Below are positions 10,559 to 19,261 of a DNA stretch of 19,745 nt, piece by piece; position 1 is the first letter of the stretch, and each line of letters starts with the position of its first letter. A program made the position numbers and the translations under genes. The stretch spans positions 1 through 19,745 of the forward strand of contig JNEM01016486.1 of NCBI GenBank assembly GCA_000697335.1. Direction: 5' to 3'. The DNA is from Conidiobolus incongruus B7586. Taxonomy: Eukaryota; Entomophthoromycota; Entomophthoromycetes; Entomophthorales; Conidiobolaceae. Below the pieces are notes generated by a model, which saw only the letters and a list, made by a program, of their open reading frames with translations, was not told the origin of the DNA and did not search any database.

Positions 10559-10568
10559 TATAAATAGA
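10559..10568 (+). promoter_or_regulatory. TATA box of the P450 gene
   Basis: TATAAATAGA begins 60 bp before the P450 start codon, the same spacing as at the dehydrogenase gene, and lies in slightly less AT-rich surroundings, which makes a chance match less likely. Confidence 0.55.
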
Positions 10569-10618
10569 GACTAAGATATTAATTATTAAGTTCATGACTA
10601 TTAAAATTAGATAAAAAT

Positions 10619-12139
10619 ATGTTACTGTCAAGTGAAATATTAATAAGTTTTATATCATTGACTAATATCTTCAAAATTGTACCCTTAATAATATTATTAT
10701 ATGTTATATATTTTTTGTGGTCAAATGTTTTTTACCATTACTTTTTTGGACCTTATAGTAATTTACCAAGACCCAAGAATCCAATTCTACATTTAGTGAA
10801 CCTATATTATGGAAGATCTAGCGGCAACTGTCAATTCTTATTGAATCTGAGTTTAAAGTACGGTCCCGTAGTACATTTATTCGGGACTTACGTATTACTT
10901 CACGATTCAACCACCAGGAAGTATTGGTTGAGCTATAAATTTAAGAAGGCGGATACGTTTTATAGTGCTTTTGATATTACTGGACCGACTGTGTTTTCGA
11001 CATCGGATAAGGATTTCCATGCTAATATCAAGAAGTTGATCTTACCTGCTTTTAGTCAGAAAACGTTGTCCAATATCGAAAGTATTATTTATCAAGTGGG
11101 TAGTCAAGATTTGATAACGTATATGAGATCTCAACTCCAAGACCGTTCGGAAGAGGTGTTCGATATCTTTCATCTATTCCACTGTGCCACATTGGATGTT
11201 ATCAGTCATCTTATTTTCGGTACTAATTTGAATACAATCTTCGACAGACGTAAGGGAGAGCACTATATTAACGAATTAGCAAAGACCCAGCGCATGTTAT
11301 TCTTTCGAACCATTATTCCATTTTATCGAAAGCTACAACTTCCAATAGAAAAACTATTCAAGCAAATGATCTTAGAGAATATTCGGTTGAGACGAAAAGT
11401 AACTCATAACGATATTTTACAGAGGATGATCGATAGCGAAGACCAAGAAACTGGTGTCAAATTGACTGATCAAGAGATTGTTGATCAATGCTTAACCCTT
11501 TTATTTGCGGGTATGGACACTACCGCTACTTCTATGACTTGGGTTTTATACCACTTGTTACATCATCCTGAAACATATAAACTGGTTGAAGATGAAGTAT
11601 TGACCCATTTTCCAAATATTGATGAGCCTATATCACTAGACAAGGCGAAAGTTGAATTGAAACATTTGGAAGCGGCAATTCTCGAGAGTATGAGGATAAC
11701 ACCAGTCGCTGCTAGTGGCTTACCACGTATCGTGCCCAAGGGTGGTATCACTGTTGCTGGTCACTATCTTCCTGAAAATGTATATATCAATTATCGATAT
11801 TAATATTTTGCTAATATTTTTTTATAGACAACAATCCTCGAACCGATCTACAGTCAACATCACGATCCCGAATTTTGGGATCAACCCGAAGTATACGATA
11901 TTCATCGATTTTTAGGGCCCAATAGAGAACAAAATAGATCAAAATTATTAGGATTTAGTGTGGGACCAAGATCTTGCATTGGTCGAGATTTAGCATGGAT
12001 TGAAATGTACTTTGTATTAGCTAATCTTATCAGAAATTTTCATATTGAATTAATTGATACCTCATTAACACCTATTAATCAATTCTTATATAAACCTAAA
12101 GAGAAGAGAATGAAAATTAAAGTATCTTTAAGAGATTAA
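10619..12139 (+). CDS. Cytochrome P450 monooxygenase, two exons
   Basis: CDS join(10619..11779, 11828..12139) gives 490 residues, normal for a microsomal P450. The single 48-nt intron has CTAAT near its acceptor and separates the heme-binding exon. A hydrophobic N-terminal segment (about residues 17-34) anchors it in the ER membrane, followed by the proline hinge LPRPKNP (49-55). The I-helix carries AGMDTT (297-302) for oxygen activation, the K-helix ESMR (356-359) supplies the ExxR pair, DIHRFL (411-416) is the meander motif, and FSVGPRSCIG (430-439) holds the heme-ligand Cys437. All canonical residues are intact, so it should be an active heme monooxygenase fed by NADPH-P450 reductase. The I-helix and heme region look like fungal families acting on aromatic or lipid-like substrates, but I cannot set the CYP family or substrate. 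GC is clearly higher than in the flanks. No biosynthetic cluster surrounds it. A TATA box lies 60 bp upstream. Confidence 0.93.
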
Positions 12140-12851
12140 TTTAAAATAAGATTGTAAAAGTTAATAAATTAATAAATGTATGAACAGAGGTAAATATTTA
12201 ACTGAATTATACTTCCAACATAATATATTGTTAAAATATTATATTTCTGTTTCAATATTTTTTCTCTACAAATAACTAACTCATATTAAAGTTTTAAAAT
12301 TATTTTAATTTAAATAACAGTTAATGAGATTTAATTAAACTACTACCTATCTAATAATCACTTGGTTTCAAACTATATGATTTATACCAAAACAACTAAG
12401 TAATTACCTTAATTTATTGCTAATTGAATAAAAATTATTAATTATTATTTAATTATTAATATAGATAAAACCAATTTATTTAACAAGATATATTGCATTG
12501 TATAATATTTTTGTATAAAATATGTATTGATTTTCACTAATGGATTTATTGTTTGTTAAATATATATATATATATATATATTCAATTTTTACTCATTTTT
12601 CATATTTGAAATTGATTAATTTATTAATTTTGAGCTTAAAAATAATGATAAATTGAAATATTCAATAAGTAGTTATAATTAATGAGAAAAGAGTTTAAGT
12701 TATTAAATTAATAAAATTTTTAATAATAATATAAACCTCATGATTAAAATTTAATCACAATTATATGAGTTTTTTTTTATTTTTAATAATTTATCTAAGG
12801 TTAATACAAAACAAAATAAATTAAAATTATTACCGGTATTAATAAGTTGAT
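12140..12851. other. AT-rich spacer between P450 and dead wall-protein gene
   Basis: This is the 3' flank of the P450 plus simple AT-rich DNA, including the TA microsatellite listed separately. No coding frame is seen. Confidence 0.5.
12561..12580. repeat. (TA)10 microsatellite
   Basis: Ten uninterrupted TA units, the longest perfect dinucleotide run I noticed. Likely variable in length between strains. Confidence 0.9.
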
Positions 12852-13577
12852 TTAGACAAATTTGATAGCTTGATTACCATAATATGGAAAATACCAAATT
12901 GGCAACTCGAAATCCGCACTTGAGTAAGTAGTACTCTATATGAGGGCAGTAACCTGTAACAGAATCAGACCGCCAGTCTTTGTGACATTGATATAGCTGG
13001 TGGGCACAGTGTAGTTGCATCAGTTGAGATTGGACAATCTGTCCGATTGAAATAGTCGAATGTGTGAGTTCACAGGACTTCCGTTCAATGTCCACAGTTC
13101 AACGTGAGCTTCGGTGTCGTTTAGGGCGAGATCGAGTTTGAAGGAGACGCAGTTGATGTTGAATGGTTCACCAGCTTTGATCTTGTTGCTTTATGTGACG
13201 TTTGCTTGATTGGACCTCTTAGACAAGCAGGTTGGTTCGGTGGGCGGAACTGTAGTGGAAGTCACAGAATAGTTTGGTTGGTTAGTTTGATACGAATCAA
13301 AAATTATTATGGAAGTGCAATTGTCTGTAATTTCGCTAGTGGTTGGATAATATACATTATCGGTGGCACTAGTCTCATAGTCTAATATTACACTTGTAGT
13401 AGTAGGATATTCAACATCATTTGAAGTAACATTAGCAGGACAATCCTTAGTTTGAGTTATGTAAGCAGTTTCTGAAATTACCAGTGAGCTAGTAGTTGTA
13501 GGTTGAGGATAAGGATAATCACGAGCAAGAAAATCAGTCAACAATAATTAAATTGGAACAAGTAATTTAAAATGTAT
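12852..13577 (-). pseudogene. Decayed inverted paralogue of the secreted Pro/Thr/Tyr-rich protein
   Basis: The minus strand aligns with the intact gene at 14969-15730 over its whole length in a single reading frame, without frameshift. The start codon position reads ATA (13575-13577). Four in-frame stops interrupt it: at codon 10 in the signal peptide, just after the linker (NQANVT, then stop), within the central domain, and near the end. Matching blocks include KIKAGEPFNIN against EIKAGQPFNIT, HVELWTLNGSPVNSHIRLFQ against RVELWALNGGPVNSPIRLFQ, and PYYGNQAIKFV against PYYGNQLVKFI. The Thr/Ser-rich linker is 12 codons shorter overall and has lost the regular Tyr-Pro repeat. An internal ATG allows an open stretch at 13191-13544, but it lacks the signal peptide's start and the whole conserved domain, so it is unlikely to be a gene. 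TATATAAA lies upstream at 13640-13647. It is non-functional unless stop codons are read through, for which there is no sign. Confidence 0.88.
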
Positions 13578-13639
13578 TTCGACGATGAGTAGATAAACTA
13601 TTATAGGATCATGAGTCAAATCAATATTAATCAACCAAT

Positions 13640-13647
13640 TTTATATA
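13640..13647 (-). promoter_or_regulatory. Possible relict TATA box of the dead wall-protein copy
   Basis: TATATAAA on the minus strand begins 70 bp before the former start codon (now ATA). The live paralogue has the same octamer 65 bp before its ATG, which suggests the promoter was part of the duplicated block. Confidence 0.4.
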
Positions 13648-14903
13648 ACTGAAAGATATAAAATAAAAAAGGTGTAACATACAATTGATGAATCATATAC
13701 TAAATATTGTGAATATAAACAACTGAGCAACTTTGAAACTAGATAAACCTTAATTTTTTTAGTTAACCCTATCTTATATATTTTTATTGTATTATTTTCA
13801 AACAACCTTATTCATGATAATACATATAGATCAAACTTGATTACTTAATTGATTCAGTTATTAAAATTTTCGGGTTTAAAATGAAATATGTTTACAGAAT
13901 TGAGTCGGATTTAAAACTTAAATAGAGCTCTTTAAAAGTTGGATAATATGAATTATAATAATATATTTTTAGAAATGAATATACATAGAATAAATGTTTA
14001 GGGAGAATATTATGATACTATTGTACAAATACAATATTCATTGTTTAAAATCAATTCGGATAAACTAATTTATTATAGAATTATTATTACTTGATATATT
14101 TTGTAAATATTTTGAAGCCTATAATGAATCAATTAAGGAAAACATATTATTTGTATTCATATTCTGGATTTGTCAGAGTTTTATGAAATTCAAATTTTTA
14201 ATATGTATTTTTTATAATAATAAACATATGCCTATTTAGTTTATCAATAGAAAAATCTGAATTTAAGATGTGCTTGAATTATCATTTCAATCAATAATTA
14301 TTTTATTCGAAATTAATTATTTAAATATCAGTTCATTATACTTGATATATTTATTAATATTTATTAATATTTATGTGATGATCAAATATAAAAATATTAT
14401 AAACTGTAAAGATTTTTTAGAATTAAAAGAAAAAAATAATATCTTATAGTATAAACAAAAAGGTTACTCTTAATTTAGCCTTTTATTTTCTTAATTTACT
14501 GGGTTTAAATTCATTTTTAAATTATTATTATTAAATTGTATTAATATATTACATAATATTAATATTAAACAGGTGGCATTTTTAATCATTTAAGACTCTA
14601 TTTAAAATTTTAAAACCTAAGGAACTAAATTATGTTAAAAAATTTAGTATAAATTTAAATGAATAAGATTATTCATTTCTAATTCTTTAGAAAATTTACT
14701 AGTCACAATTTAAGGTACGCTATAATTTTAAGAGCTCTGAAACTAAATCCTAAATCAACAAATATTATCTCGATCAGGGTTAGCCAAAATAATTCAGTCT
14801 AATTTTAGAGTCGGAATGATTCAATTGTTGATATTATTAATACTTAGTAATTTAACTATTTTTTATAATATTATAGAATGACTTTATGTCTAATATAAAT
14901 TAG
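13648..14903. other. Divergent intergenic region between the two wall-protein copies
   Basis: About 1.25 kb of AT-rich DNA separating head-to-head paralogues. It should hold the promoter of the live gene at its right end and the relict promoter of the dead copy at its left end. I see no reading frame, RNA gene or clear repeat, and no extended symmetry that would show how far the inverted duplication reached. Confidence 0.5.
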
Positions 14904-14911
14904 TATATAAA
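14904..14911 (+). promoter_or_regulatory. Probable TATA box of the secreted-protein gene
   Basis: TATATAAA begins 65 bp before the start codon, matching the spacing seen for the other two live genes in the window. Confidence 0.45.
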
Positions 14912-14968
14912 TCAACATAATCACTTTGATTTTAATCGCCATTGTTCACTATAATATTTATTTAAACT

Positions 14969-15730
14969 ATGCAATTCAAATTATTAGCTCCTATTTCATT
15001 ATTATTAACTGGTATTCTTGCTGATGACTATGGTTATCCTCAGCCTACACCGACCACTATTCCAACAACTGTTGATTATCCTATTCCAACTCCATCAGTA
15101 GATTATCCTGCGACTACTTCAGATGAAATTCAATATCCAAATCCCACAGAAACTCCTGATTATGTAACTACAACAGATGCTGTAGATTATCCTCCTCCCA
15201 GCCAAACTCCAGACTATCCAGCTACTATAACCGATGTAGTTTATTATCCTCTTCCTAGCGAAACTCCGGATTATGGCATAACCACCACTGTTGAAGAACC
15301 TTATCCTACTTATTCTCCAACCCCTACCACTGCTCCACCCACAGAACCAACATGCACTCCCAGCGGAGCCAACCAAGTGAAAATCACATCAATCAACGAG
15401 ATCAAAGCAGGTCAACCCTTCAACATCACATGGACATCCCCTAAGCCAGACCCTAAGCGCGACAACATCGAAGCTCGCGTAGAGTTATGGGCTTTGAACG
15501 GAGGTCCTGTGAATTCACCCATCAGACTCTTCCAATCGGACAGATTGTTCAATGTAAACTCTTACAGCTACACAGCACCCGAGAGCTATGTCAATGCTAC
15601 AAAAATGGGAGGACCCATCCTATTCCAGTTTACAGTTCTTGTATACAGCACCTATTACTCAACTCCAGGATTTGAGTTGGAATCTTGGAATTTGCCATAC
15701 TATGGAAATCAATTGGTTAAATTTATTTAA
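14969..15730 (+). CDS. Secreted Tyr-Pro/Thr-rich protein with a Kre9/KNH1-like domain
   Basis: An intronless 253-residue frame. Residues 1-19 form a signal peptide (hydrophobic core LLAPISLLLTGIL, likely cleavage after Ala19 before DDYG). Residues 20-128 are a Thr/Pro/Tyr/Ser-rich, probably O-glycosylated linker with about four tandem units of 18-19 residues (36-110) built on DYPxP and TPDY. After Cys129 the globular part reads VKITSINEIKAGQPFNITW, then RVELWALNGG, SYSYTAPESY, ending YYGNQLVKFI. Its aG.pf.ItW opening, followed by an ELW strand and a closing F/VxI strand, resembles the Ser-Thr-rich Kre9/KNH1 beta-sandwich of fungal cell-wall proteins; the match is moderate. N-glycosylation sequons occur at Asn152 and Asn209. 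No hydrophobic C-terminal tail is present, so it is probably not GPI-anchored but released or held in the wall. A role in wall structure or surface display is inference. The dead inverted copy lies at 12852-13577. GC is well above its flanks. Confidence 0.85.
   Translation: MQFKLLAPISLLLTGILADDYGYPQPTPTTIPTTVDYPIPTPSVDYPATTSDEIQYPNPTETPDYVTTTDAVDYPPPSQTPDYPATITDVVYYPLPSETPDYGITTTVEEPYPTYSPTPTTAPPTEPTCTPSGANQVKITSINEIKAGQPFNITWTSPKPDPKRDNIEARVELWALNGGPVNSPIRLFQSDRLFNVNSYSYTAPESYVNATKMGGPILFQFTVLVYSTYYSTPGFELESWNLPYYGNQLVKFI
15074..15298 (+). repeat. Tandem 18-19-residue Tyr-Pro repeats inside the secreted protein
   Basis: Four degenerate units encode residues 36-54, 55-72, 73-91 and 92-110. 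Each begins with [D/Q/Y]YPxP followed by [S/T]xTPDY (SVDY in the first) and a Thr-rich tail with an acidic residue. Regular spacing of Tyr-Pro and Asp-Tyr pairs is typical of extended, glycosylated or cross-linkable wall proteins. The dead paralogue has lost most of this periodicity, so the array has probably expanded or been kept in the live copy. Confidence 0.7.
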
Positions 15731-16023
15731 ATTATTGAATTAATAGCTATTTTATTTATTACTATGATTAATAAAAATACAAATATTTGAAAAAAAATTT
15801 CAATTTCATATTTTATTTTATATGATTAACAGTTTTTTAAAATCTTTGCCTAATATTATAAGTTAATTTTTTTTAATTTACAATAATTATGAAAAATAAT
15901 TCAACAGCAATAATATGTTATTTAATTTTTAATATAATTAAATAAATTATATCAAACTGTTTTGCTGAAATAATTTAATGTTACAAATGTAATTGTTGCA
16001 ATTTATAATAAGTTTTTTCAATA
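15731..16023. other. 3' flank of the secreted-protein gene
   Basis: AT-rich, with AATAAA-like signals at about 15768-15776 that could guide polyadenylation. No gene is seen. Confidence 0.45.
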
Positions 16024-16302
16024 ATGATGGTTGTTGGAAAAGTATGCGAAATACGATTTAGTGAATAACTTATTAATCCTGAATGTCTTAAAACTTACTA
16101 TTGAGATGTTGTAGCGGAATATCCAAAAAAAACCTTCCTTTTATCTTTTATGATTTCTGTGTTTAAATAGCTGATTCAATGATTGATATCCTTTAATTAT
16201 GGACCGACAGAGCCACTATAAACCAGGGGAAATATGGACTTAACTATCGAATCAAGATGGACGGGTAATTTCAAAATACAGCATATTTATACAAACCAAT
16301 AA
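16024..16302 (+). pseudogene. Decayed ORF of unknown family
   Basis: From an ATG at 16024 one frame runs 93 codons with five internal stops and then a final stop at 16300-16302. The segments between stops look protein-like: MMVVGKVCEIRFSE, LINPECLKTYY, DVVAEYPKKTFLLSFMISVF and TRGNMDLTIESRWTGNF. Local GC is clearly higher than in the flanks, and the frame stays consistent throughout. I do not recognise the family. It could also be a structured non-coding RNA, since the base composition alone does not prove coding. It may be a single worn exon of a larger gene, because the flanks are too AT-rich to follow further. Confidence 0.35.
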
Positions 16303-17190
16303 AATTACCTGTTTATAATTTAAATTTTCAAAATTGATTACTTATATGCAATTATTATATAATGCTTTTAAAATTGATAATTTTTTGGTTTTATAATTTA
16401 ATGATGATTATATTATTCAATTTTAAAATTAATCTATTTGTTATATTATATTAATATTACAAAAATCCAGCAAAAATAAAATCTTTAATTGAAATAATAG
16501 CAATATTTTATAAGCCTTAGTATTTCAATATATATTTAAAAATATTCAAAATTTATAAAATATTATATTTAATAACCTTATTTATTTATTAATGTTGATT
16601 GATTTAAAAGAAAATCATATCTTAAATTATAATGAAATTAATTTTCAAATAAAAAAATATTCTGATATTTAATATAATTCAAAATTAAATCAATTCAATT
16701 GCTATAGTATTGGAATTATAAAAAATCAATAAAAAACTATTTAGTGTATATTTGGTAATAGAATGATAATGTTTATGAAATATTATATATGTACGAATGA
16801 TATCTCCAATATATAATTAAATAGAAATCTACGAATAAATAATTAATATTTTTATTCAATGCATTTTAAGGTTATTTTAATCAACCTTCAAATAAAATTT
16901 CAAATTTATTTAAAAAATACAATCTTTATAGTTTTTATCAAGTTTATTTCTTGTTATATTAAATATAAAAATTATTATAATTATTAAATCAATAAATTAA
17001 CTTTATTATTTTTATAATTTAAATTTGCTATTAATTTTATATTAATAAGTAAAATAAATTTAAATTATATAGAAATTAAATTAAATATTATATATCAAAT
17101 TTTAGATATAATAAGATTATATAATTTAAATTACTATATTTAGTAGTATTATATATAAATATTACAAAATTAGCTATTAAATTATCATTT
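16303..17190. other. AT-rich spacer, no gene seen
   Basis: Start of the right-hand AT-rich block. Only short chance frames are present. It lies immediately downstream of the fossil Argonaute's C-terminus. Confidence 0.55.
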
Positions 17191-18424
17191 TTATTCCATA
17201 ATATTAGAATAAATTGATTTATTAATAATTTATTCTATATTAGAAGTGGATACTACTTTTTCAATAGATTTTTCTTTGTTATTTTCATCAATAGTCTAGA
17301 AATATATTGTTGAAAGATTATTCTATTTCCTATCAAAAGTGAAGAATAAATCACAGTTAATATAAATACAGAAATTTGTATCTAATATATAGTTAGCTTA
17401 ATTGATCTATTAATATTTGCAAATTGTTGGTTTTATGATTTTTATCTTTTTCTAAATTATGTTAATAAGTCTTTTTTGAACATATTGAACTCTAAAATAG
17501 GAAATTATGAAAAAGTTAAATTCATTTAAATGAATGATATCTTTATCTATTATAGTTACTGGTAAGTTATTTCCAGAATGACCTTGTTTTTCTCTAGGAC
17601 CTAAGAATCTGAACTGGTTTCTCTTTATATAAACAATGAAAATGATTTTAATATAACATTTATTGAAATCTGCGTAAACTTCTCGAATAGCTTTGATTTC
17701 TAAATTCCTTACAACTTTATGCTCACTTTCAGATACTTCATCACTTTAAAATAAAATTGGTTTTGGAAGAATATGCTTATTTTCGAATTTCATTAATATA
17801 CCTTTAACCATATTATCGAAATCTACTAATATATATTTTATAGGTGGTTGCTCAAAATTTTTAGAAGGTTAAGCACAAAGAAACCAATCTATTGAACCAA
17901 ACAGGGAAGCTATTGATGCACCTTTACTCCACGAGATCAGGGTAGTTAATATTTGCTCCACAAACTATAATTTGATTATTTTAGATAAAATTTGCATTCT
18001 TGTATTCATTATAAGTATTTCAACTACCATTTATAGCATTTATTTTTAAGCTTACACTGGAAAGATATTGACGCTTATATTTAGCTAAATTCTTTGAAAC
18101 AATACACTGAGATATTATATCAAACTGTATATTGCATATTCTGTTAATATCACAGTATATATCAATAGATTTGTTTGGCAATATATACAATAATAATTGA
18201 TATAATTCTTTAGATATATCTTTTACTACCTTATATAATTTTCTTAGACTTAATTCTATATTTCAATTTGTACCATATTCAATGTTTGGCACTTTAATTC
18301 AAAAATGAATGCCTTAAAAGTTGCAAATTTTATTTAATTCTCTAATTAAATTTTGAATTTGATATTAGTATGGAAATTAAGAAATGGCAAATTTTTTAAT
18401 TTCCGATCTTTCAAACATATTATA
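17191..18424 (-). pseudogene. Fossil Argonaute (MID and PIWI domains)
   Basis: The minus strand holds a worn Argonaute, the small-RNA-guided core of RNA silencing, from the MID domain to the C-terminal end. In order: SEIKKFAIS and LIRELNKICNF (MID); LLLYILPNKSIDIY, then ISQCIVSKNLAK and QYLSSVSLKINA (MID/PIWI junction); IIVCGANINYP where the family has GADVTHP; SIASLFGSIDW; VDFDNMVKGILMKF; KPILF then SDEVSES where the family has YRDGVSEGQ; NLEIKAIREVYADF; IVYIKRNQFRFLG where the family has KRHHTRF; a GN.LPVTIID block matching GNxxpGTxVD; and near the end LQILIDQL and VIYSSLL, matching the family's LQxLxxxL and PxYYAxL. The first catalytic Asp is Asn (codon 17951-17953), the second is kept (17740-17742), and the His positions are changed. 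It is read in three frames with many in-frame stops, so it is dead. The N-terminal and PAZ regions are not recognisable upstream of 18424. The sequence resembles AGO-clade Argonautes more than PIWI-clade ones. It is probably a host gene copy eroded with its AT-rich surroundings. Confidence 0.85.
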
Positions 18425-19261
18425 CGTTTTGAAAGATTATATATATATAAAATATATAGGAAAATAAATATTTTCAAACTATATATATATATTCAATTTT
18501 AATTATTATTTTTATTAAAATATTTTGATTTTAAATTAATTTTATATTATTCATTAATTTTTATATATTATTTATTAATTTATTTGTTTAATTTTAATTT
18601 TAAAATTGTGCTATTACTTAATTTCTGCACTAATATTTTGGAATTTCACTTAAATAACTTAAACCTTACTTTTCTCAGCTTTTTAATTAATTAACATTAA
18701 TAAGCTTTTTATTTCTTATATTTAAAACTCTAACATTAGATAATAATTTAATTAATTAATATAATATCTTTAAATAATTATATTCAAGCATAAATAATAA
18801 ATTTTCTTTAATTTGAATAAAATAATTTAACAAAAAAATGTTAAAATCTTTTAATATATTATTTTTATAATGAAAATTTCTATTTTTTTCCCTTTAAATA
18901 AAATTTTAACTTATTTATATTTGAATTCTATAATGTATACAATAACCCACAAAAGTAAGTTATAAAATCAAAATTACTTATCTATTTACTTATATTTTAA
19001 ATAACTCTTAATTAAATAAATTTAAATTAAAATATATAATTTATCTATATTAATTGATTATAGCTAACTACATTTGATTATATTTTATTAACTATTGATT
19101 AATATATCAAAACTCAAAATTTAACTAAAATGAGTTATAAATTTATGGGTTTATAAATTAAAAATATATAAATAAAAAAACTTATATATATATATTTTTT
19201 CTATTATTATATTATATATATTATAAAACTATTAAGTTAATATTTTAAAATTAATATTATA
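18425..19261. other. AT-rich DNA between the Argonaute fossil and the Tc1 fossil
   Basis: Where the PAZ and N-terminal domains of the Argonaute would be expected, only very AT-rich sequence is found. A weak minus-strand stretch (VKFQNISAEI, about 18640-18670) faintly recalls an Argonaute N-domain strand, but it is too close to MID and too short to call. Several TA runs occur. Confidence 0.45.

Noticed and set aside
13191-13544. Open minus-strand frame of 117 codons as a separate gene
   Set aside because: It is the middle of the dead secreted-protein copy. It starts at an internal ATG after a lost start and a stop, and ends at the next stop before the conserved domain.
15119-15675. Frames overlapping the secreted-protein gene on both strands
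   Set aside because: They are shadows of the repetitive Pro/Thr/Tyr coding sequence in other frames.
16030-16070. 5.8S-rRNA-like words (GCGAAATACGAT)
   Set aside because: The resemblance stops after about 12 bases and no neighbouring rRNA sequence follows.
18600-18700. Argonaute N-domain remnant upstream of MID
   Set aside because: A weak strand-like match only, and far too close to the MID domain for an undeleted gene.
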